DNA from: Microbacterium hominis NBRC 15708
Lineage (GTDB): Bacteria > Actinomycetota > Actinomycetes > Actinomycetales > Microbacteriaceae
Reading direction: 5' to 3'
Assembly: GCF_001592125.1 (NCBI RefSeq)
Contig: NZ_BCWI01000013.1
Coordinates: 1 to 64,000, forward strand
Length of the DNA: 64,000 bases
Of the stretch, positions 59,627-64,000 are shown in pieces (the first letter of the stretch is position 1; the number at the start of each line of letters is the position of its first letter). The notes below the pieces were generated by a model. It was given only the letters and a program-made list of their open reading frames with translations, was not told the DNA's origin and searched no databases. The position numbers and the translations under genes were made by a program.

Positions 59627-60467
59627 CCGTCACCTCGCGGCAGAAGGCGACGAGCGCCGGGGTGACCCTCTCGGGATCCTCGGCCTGCGGGTAGTGCCCG
59701 GCCCCGTCGATCAGCTCCACGCGGGCGTTCAGGCGCTCGGCGACCCACGCCGCCTCCGCCGCGGGGTCGCGGAAGTCGGGATCGGCGGTTCCCATCACGA
59801 CCAGCGTGGGGGCCGTGACCCGGGGCAGGCGTTCCTCCGCCGGGGTGTGGTCGGTCCGCGTGGTGCGCACGAAGGCCGCGGTCGCCCCCGGTCGCGTCAT
59901 CGCCGCGCGGATGGCGTCGCGGTGCGCGGCGAAGTCGGCGGGGAGGCGGCCCGGGTAGAGCTGGGGGAGATAGGCCAGCCAGGCGCCGCGCGCCCACGGG
60001 CGCTGCATGAGCAGGCGGAAGACTGCGGCGGCAACCGGGTTCGTCGGGGCGTTGCGGACGAACGGGCCGATCAGCGCGAGGGCGCGGACCGCCTCGGGCG
60101 ACTCGGCCGCCGCCCACACCGCGGCGCCCGCCGCCATCGAGGTGCCGACGACGACCGCCGGGGCCCCCAGGTGTGCGATGAGCGCGAGCACGTCGCTTCC
60201 GGCGGCCGCATCGTCGTAGGCGGAGAACGTGGCGTCGGAGTCTCCGTGGCCGCGCAGGTCCATGACCGCCACGCGGAAGCCGGCGGCGCGGAGCGCGGGC
60301 ACGGTGTAGCGGTACGCGGCGGCGATCTCGCCCATCCCGGGGACGCAGACGACCAGCGGTCCTTCTCCGGTGAGGCGGTAGGCGACGCGTCCCTCGGGGC
60401 GGCGCAGGTGATGGATGCCGAGTCGCGCGAACGCGGCGGCGGCGGTGTCGTTCGGGCTTGTTTCCAT
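59619..60467 (-). CDS. alpha/beta hydrolase
   Basis: A 282-residue alpha/beta hydrolase. The oxyanion region is VVCVPGMGEIAAAY, followed by VMDLRGHGDSD. The nucleophile serine is in VVVGTSMAAGAAVW, the acid is probably in VMGTADPDF, and the histidine is in IDGAGHYPQAEDPE. It looks complete. ATG 60467 is 7 nt after TAGCTT (60475-60480). Promoter and operator are well defined (separate entry). Substrate unknown; the TetR partner suggests response to a small hydrophobic compound. Confidence 0.9.
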   Translation of the reverse strand: METSPNDTAAAAFARLGIHHLRRPEGRVAYRLTGEGPLVVCVPGMGEIAAAYRYTVPALRAAGFRVAVMDLRGHGDSDATFSAYDDAAAGSDVLALIAHLGAPAVVVGTSMAAGAAVWAAAESPEAVRALALIGPFVRNAPTNPVAAAVFRLLMQRPWARGAWLAYLPQLYPGRLPADFAAHRDAIRAAMTRPGATAAFVRTTRTDHTPAEERLPRVTAPTLVVMGTADPDFRDPAAEAAWVAERLNARVELIDGAGHYPQAEDPERVTPALVAFCREVTGA

Positions 60468-60474
60468 AGCCCTA

Positions 60475-60503
60475 AAGCTAATGACATTAGCCATACCTGT
60501 CAA
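60475..60503 (-). promoter_or_regulatory. promoter and TetR operator of the hydrolase operon
   Basis: A near-ideal -35 TTGACA (60498-60503) is followed by a 17-bp spacer and the -10 TAGCTT (60475-60480). The perfect 15-bp palindrome GCTAATGACATTAGC (60477-60491, plus-strand reading) covers most of the -10. The start codon at 60467 is 7 nt after the -10, so the mRNA is leaderless. Repressor binding would block the promoter directly. Confidence 0.85.
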
Positions 60504-60520
60504 CCCCGCTCCGTCGACGG

Positions 60521-62257
60521 TCAGCGCACCTCCGCGTCGGTCGTGCCGAACAGTCCGTCGCCGTGCTCCACCAGCGCGTCGAACGCCTCGCCGTAGGTGG
60601 TGGGGATGACGGCGTCGCGGTTGAAGCGCGACATCAGCAGCCCCACCAGTCCGCGCGCGGGCGACGTGAGCGGCCGCCGTTTGTGCGTCGCGGTGGTCTG
60701 CTCGGCGACCGCCTCGGGGTTGGGCGGTCGCCACAGCGACGACGGCTGCGGCCACGTGTAGGGCTGGCGCGGCACCGTGAGATTGATCGCGTTGAAGACG
60801 GGGTTGGCCCCGGCATCCCTCGCGGTCAGCGGCCGGAGCCCGTGGAGGCGGCAGAGCGTGTTGATCACCGAGCCGTGGTGCATCTCGTCGTGGATGACCG
60901 TTCCCGCGGCGGTGTAGGCGCTGACGACGATCGCCGGCACCCTCAGACCGAGTCGGTCGAAGCGGAAGCCCATCTCGCCGGGCTCGCCCGATCCGGGCGG
61001 AGCCGCGGCGGGCGGCGCCACATGGTCGAAGGTCCCTCCGTGCTCGTCGAAGGTGATGACCAGGGCCGTGTTCATCGCGTTCGAGCCGCCGCGGGTGCGG
61101 CTCGTGCGGATCGCGTCGTAGACGTCCTGGATGAGCTTGTCGCCCGCGCGCACATCCGACACGGCGCTGTTGTCGATCTCGAGCGTCGACCCGTCGTCGA
61201 GGGTCAGGGTGCCGTCGCGCAGCTCGCCCCAGGGCGGGTGCATGTCGTTGTGGTTGAAGATCATGCGGGGCTCGATGAACGAGTACGCGGGCAGCGTGCC
61301 CTGCGCGGCATCGGCGTAGAACTGGCGCATGTCGCGGAAGTTCGTCTTCCAGTACTGCTCCAGCACGGGCGCGTGCAGCATCCCGGTCAGCGACACGAGC
61401 TGCGTCGGGTCGTAGTACACCCGCCACGGGATGCCGGCCGCCACCAGCCGGTTGAAGATCGTCGGTGTCGCCGGCGCCTCGATCCACTTCTCGTAGTCGT
61501 CGCCGTCGTGGTTCGTGACGAACCCGTGGGACGTCGACGCGTGGAAGAACGACCGGTTGCAGAAGGTCTGCGACGGCACGGCCGCGAACCACCGGTCGTA
61601 CACCGCGAACTCGCGGGCGAGGGTCGAGAGCACCGGCAGCATCTCGGGGGCGAAGCCGCCCATCGCGACCGCCACCTCCTCGGCCGTGGGCTCCCGTCGC
61701 ATGCTCAGCCGGAAGTTCACGATGTAGTCCGTGACGAACCCGCTGTTGGCCGGCTGCATGCCCGCCGGCGGCGCGTTGAACGGATCGGACAGGGGGTGCG
61801 CCCGCAGGTCCGCGTTGGACGGCGGGTCGATGACGTCGAACAGCTGCGTGTTCACGTGGGGGTAGGTCTCGCCCGGGTCGGGCTGCGGCTGCTGCATGAT
61901 CGCGTCAGTGGAGCCGGCGTAGATGTGCGCCGGAACCGGCACGCCGTCGGGTCCCGCGTTGGCGTACGCGCCCTGCGCGATCCCGTCGAACTCGCCCGCC
62001 GACTTCTCCTGCGCGCTGTAGAGGTGTCCGAGCACGTTGTCGAAGCTGCGGTTCTCGAACATCACGACCACGACGTGATCGAAGCCGGGCGCGTGACGCG
62101 GGGCGAGCGGCGTGAACTCGGGCGGGTGCACCGTGGCGGCCGTCGTGACCGCCGCCGCCGCGGAGCCGCCGATCGCCAGCCCCGCCGCGCCGATCCCCGT
62201 GCGGCGCAGGAACTCGCGCCGGCTCGTCCCGGCATCCGGGCCCCGTCCGCCTTCCAT
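60521..62257 (-). CDS. Tat-exported phospholipase C / acid phosphatase family protein
   Basis: A 578-residue phosphoesterase of the phospholipase C (AcpA/PLC) superfamily. The N-terminus has a Tat signal (SRREFLRRTG), so it is exported folded. The first metal-binding motif is VVVMFENRSFDNVLGHLY, the phosphate pocket is near PSQTFCNRSFFHAS, NHDGDDYEKW and HPPWGEL carry further ligands, and ITFDEHGGTFDHV the last. It may release phosphate or head groups from phospholipids outside the cell. ATG is 6 nt after TACAAT (62264-62269). Confidence 0.9.
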   Translation of the reverse strand: MEGGRGPDAGTSRREFLRRTGIGAAGLAIGGSAAAAVTTAATVHPPEFTPLAPRHAPGFDHVVVVMFENRSFDNVLGHLYSAQEKSAGEFDGIAQGAYANAGPDGVPVPAHIYAGSTDAIMQQPQPDPGETYPHVNTQLFDVIDPPSNADLRAHPLSDPFNAPPAGMQPANSGFVTDYIVNFRLSMRREPTAEEVAVAMGGFAPEMLPVLSTLAREFAVYDRWFAAVPSQTFCNRSFFHASTSHGFVTNHDGDDYEKWIEAPATPTIFNRLVAAGIPWRVYYDPTQLVSLTGMLHAPVLEQYWKTNFRDMRQFYADAAQGTLPAYSFIEPRMIFNHNDMHPPWGELRDGTLTLDDGSTLEIDNSAVSDVRAGDKLIQDVYDAIRTSRTRGGSNAMNTALVITFDEHGGTFDHVAPPAAAPPGSGEPGEMGFRFDRLGLRVPAIVVSAYTAAGTVIHDEMHHGSVINTLCRLHGLRPLTARDAGANPVFNAINLTVPRQPYTWPQPSSLWRPPNPEAVAEQTTATHKRRPLTSPARGLVGLLMSRFNRDAVIPTTYGEAFDALVEHGDGLFGTTDAEVR

Positions 62258-62295
62258 CCCCCGATTGTAGGGAGGATGTCGGCTACTCTCTGCCC
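62258..62295. promoter_or_regulatory. overlapping divergent leaderless promoters
   Basis: A 38-bp gap. Minus-strand TACAAT (62264-62269) serves ATG 62257 and plus-strand TACTCT (62284-62289) serves ATG 62296, both at 6 nt. The -35 regions must overlap the opposite promoter or gene start. Confidence 0.65.
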
Positions 62296-62949
62296 ATGGC
62301 TCCGACTCTCCGCTTCGACGGCGCCGCCCGCTACGGGGCGGCCATCGTGCTGGTGATGTTCGGGGTCTACCTCGGGGTCGCGACCGACTTCTCCGCGATC
62401 GTGCAGTCCGAGAGCTTCGCGGGGACGATCGCCACCGACATCCCCTTCCTGAACGCCGCGCAGTTCCTCCTCGTGCTCGGCGCGATCCTCATCGCGATCG
62501 TCCTGCTGCCCACGTCGGGGTGGCGGCGCCTCGGGGCCTTCACGCTGGCCGCCGTCGTGCTGCTGCTGTGGGCCACCTTCGGGCTCCAGCGCGCCGGCGG
62601 GAACCTCGTCGAGCCGGCCGACGTCTGGCGCTTCGTCCTCAACCAGGCGATGGTGATGCTGATCGCCGGTGTCGGAGGGTGGCTGATCGCCCGGGGACGC
62701 CACCCCCTGTCGTGGATCGTGCTGGTCCTCGCGATCATCCCCGCGCTGGTGACGCCGGTCATGACCCAGCACAGCTTCCCGAGCGGAGCGATCGCCCTGA
62801 TCACGCAGGCGATGACCGCCGTGATCGGGTTCGGCGCGGTCTGGCTCGCGGCGGTGATCGACCGTGCCCAGGGCGGACGCACGCAGACGGGGGCGGATGC
62901 CGCGGCATCCGCCCCCGCCTCCGACGCTCAGTCCTCGTCGGTCAGGTAG
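62296..62949 (+). CDS. membrane protein of unknown function
   Basis: A 217-residue protein with about six hydrophobic segments, from YGAAIVLVMFGVYLGVATDF to ITQAMTAVIGFGAVWLAAVID, and a short polar tail rich in Ala, Ser and Asp. The pair QHSFPSGA in the loop before the last helix resembles a PAP2-type PSG motif, but the other motifs are absent. I do not recognise the family. ATG 6 nt after TACTCT. Its last 22 bp overlap the convergent malate synthase gene. Confidence 0.75.
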   Translation: MAPTLRFDGAARYGAAIVLVMFGVYLGVATDFSAIVQSESFAGTIATDIPFLNAAQFLLVLGAILIAIVLLPTSGWRRLGAFTLAAVVLLLWATFGLQRAGGNLVEPADVWRFVLNQAMVMLIAGVGGWLIARGRHPLSWIVLVLAIIPALVTPVMTQHSFPSGAIALITQAMTAVIGFGAVWLAAVIDRAQGGRTQTGADAAASAPASDAQSSSVR

Positions 62950-64000
62950 TCGGCGTAGGCCCCGAGGGTCAGGAACGTCGGAAAGTCCTCGCCCAGCGCG
63001 ACATCGCGGAAGATGGCCGCCGCGTCGTCGAACCGGTCGCCACGGTCCTCGGCGGAGACGGGGCGCCGATCCACCTCGCCGAGCACCCGCTCGATGAGGC
63101 CCTCCACGTACTCGCGCGTGATGCGGGTGCCGTCGTCGGTGGTGCGGTCCTGGTGGATCCACTGCCACACCTGGCTGCGGCTGATCTCGGCGGTCGCGGC
63201 ATCCTCCATGAGGTTGTCGATCGCGACGGCGCCGAGGCCCCGCAGCCACGCCTCGATGTAGCGGATCGCCACCGACACGTTGCCGTACACGCCCGCCGCC
63301 GTGACCGGCAGACCGATGTGCACGTCGATCAGCTGCGATGCCCGGACGTTCACCTCGGGCCGCTGGCGGTCGATCTGGTTCGGGCGCTCGCCGAGCACCG
63401 CATCGAACTCCGCCTGCGCCACCGGGATCAGGTCGGGGTGGGCCACCCACGTGCCGTCGAAGCCGTCGCCGGCCTCGCGCTTCTTGTCCGCGGCGACCTT
63501 CTCGAACGCCTGGGCGGTCACCTCGGGGTCGCGCCGGTTGGGGATGAAGGCGCTCATGCCGCCGATCGCGAAGGCCCCGCGCTTGTGGCACGTCTTCACG
63601 AGCAGTTCCGTGTAGGCCCGCATGAACGGCACCGTCATCGTCACCTGGCTGCGGTCGGGCAGCACGAAGCGCGCACCGCGGCCGCGGTAGTTCTTGATCA
63701 TCGAGAAGATGTAGTCCCAGCGCCCGGCGTTCAGGCCCGCGACGTGATCGCGCAGCTCGAACAGGATCTCCTCCATCTCGAACGCGGCCGGCAGCGTCTC
63801 GATCAGCACCGTCGCGCGGATCGTGCCGTGCGGGATGCCGATGTACTCCTCGCTGAAGGTGAACACGTCGTCCCACAGCTTCGCCTCTTCGGCCGACTCG
63901 ATCTTCGGCAGGTAGAAGTAGGGGCCCACGCCGTTGTCGATGAGGCGCTGCGCGTTGTGGAAGAAGTACAGGCCGTAGTCGACCAGCGAACCGGATGCCG
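62928..64000 (-). CDS. aceB: malate synthase A (partial, N-terminus outside window)
   Basis: About 356 C-terminal residues of malate synthase A, which joins glyoxylate and acetyl-CoA in the glyoxylate cycle. The open frame runs off the right edge of the window. Visible parts: GVGPYFYLPKIESAEEAKLW, IGIPHGTIRATVLIET, the acidic GLNAGRWDYIFSMIK (Mg-binding region), FVAxHP-like TWVAHPDLIP with the catalytic aspartate region, and the C-terminal HIGLPVTAAGVYGNVSVAIR and SRSQVWQW segments. The stop codon overlaps the convergent membrane protein gene by 22 bp. Isocitrate lyase is not in the window. Confidence 0.95.
   Translation of the reverse strand, partial: ASGSLVDYGLYFFHNAQRLIDNGVGPYFYLPKIESAEEAKLWDDVFTFSEEYIGIPHGTIRATVLIETLPAAFEMEEILFELRDHVAGLNAGRWDYIFSMIKNYRGRGARFVLPDRSQVTMTVPFMRAYTELLVKTCHKRGAFAIGGMSAFIPNRRDPEVTAQAFEKVAADKKREAGDGFDGTWVAHPDLIPVAQAEFDAVLGERPNQIDRQRPEVNVRASQLIDVHIGLPVTAAGVYGNVSVAIRYIEAWLRGLGAVAIDNLMEDAATAEISRSQVWQWIHQDRTTDDGTRITREYVEGLIERVLGEVDRRPVSAEDRGDRFDDAAAIFRDVALGEDFPTFLTLGAYADYLTDED

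Overview
The window is chromosomal DNA from a high-GC Gram-positive bacterium, most likely a Microbacteriaceae member close to Microbacterium. The evidence is the very high GC, GTG starts on many genes, the actinobacterial order of cytochrome-c-maturation and menaquinone genes, an MMPL/YhgE pair, DUF4229 and DUF402 proteins, and promoters that place the start codon 6-8 nt after a TAnnnT box. I count 56 protein genes (the last runs off the right edge), three tRNA genes, and several small palindromic repeats. I see no prophage, insertion sequence, CRISPR array or rRNA. No stretch over 300 bases lacks a gene except where tRNA genes sit.

Layout. 0-5.6 kb: a DedA protein, then an overlapping cytochrome c maturation operon (phosphatase, TlpA-like lipoprotein, CcdA, ResB, CcsB). 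5.7-11.3 kb: a YhgE/MMPL export operon and its divergent TetR regulator with tandem operators. 11.4-16.2 kb: menC and cobalamin-dependent metH. 16.2-21.8 kb, minus strand: a transcobalamin-like DUF4430 lipoprotein, a complete ECF transporter in one polypeptide, a GNAT-methyltransferase fusion, a VOC protein and a zinc-ribbon protein. 21.9-32.3 kb: menaquinone synthesis (menB, menE, menA, menD, menF, menG, a polyprenyl diphosphate synthase) with small membrane proteins and a PPK2 kinase between them. 32.4-45 kb: mixed housekeeping genes (ferredoxin reductase, acyl-CoA ligase, YajQ, FBP zinc finger, inositol-phosphatase family, M23 peptidase) and a truncated AbiEi-type gene between two copies of a 68-bp palindromic element. 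45.1-50 kb: tRNA-Thr and tRNA-Met, a heterodimeric ABC exporter and a TauE-type exporter. 50.1-54.1 kb: two MaoC-type dehydratases, murB, PAP2 phosphatase and an aspartate-type aminotransferase. 54.2-59 kb: a predicted sugar-acid module (aldolase, MFS carrier, P-loop kinase) with a divergent DeoR regulator coupled to a ClC channel. 59-64 kb: hydrolase/TetR operon, Tat-exported phospholipase-C-family protein, a membrane protein and the 3' part of malate synthase.

How the genes work together. The left half is built around respiration: haem attachment to c-type cytochromes and the lipid electron carrier menaquinone with its prenyl tail. From what I know of Mycobacterium tuberculosis, the same two blocks lie near each other there (Rv0525-Rv0529 and menA to grcC1 in the Rv0534c-Rv0562 range), so this is an old actinobacterial arrangement. 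MetH needs cobalamin, and the nearby ECF/DUF4430 locus is a reasonable candidate for its uptake. The right half is cell-envelope and carbon metabolism.

A window-wide pattern is leaderless transcription: 27 of the 56 genes have a TAnnnT box ending 6-8 nt before the start codon. I used this to fix several start codons. A second pattern is strong excess of the heptamer GGATGCC/GGCATCC.
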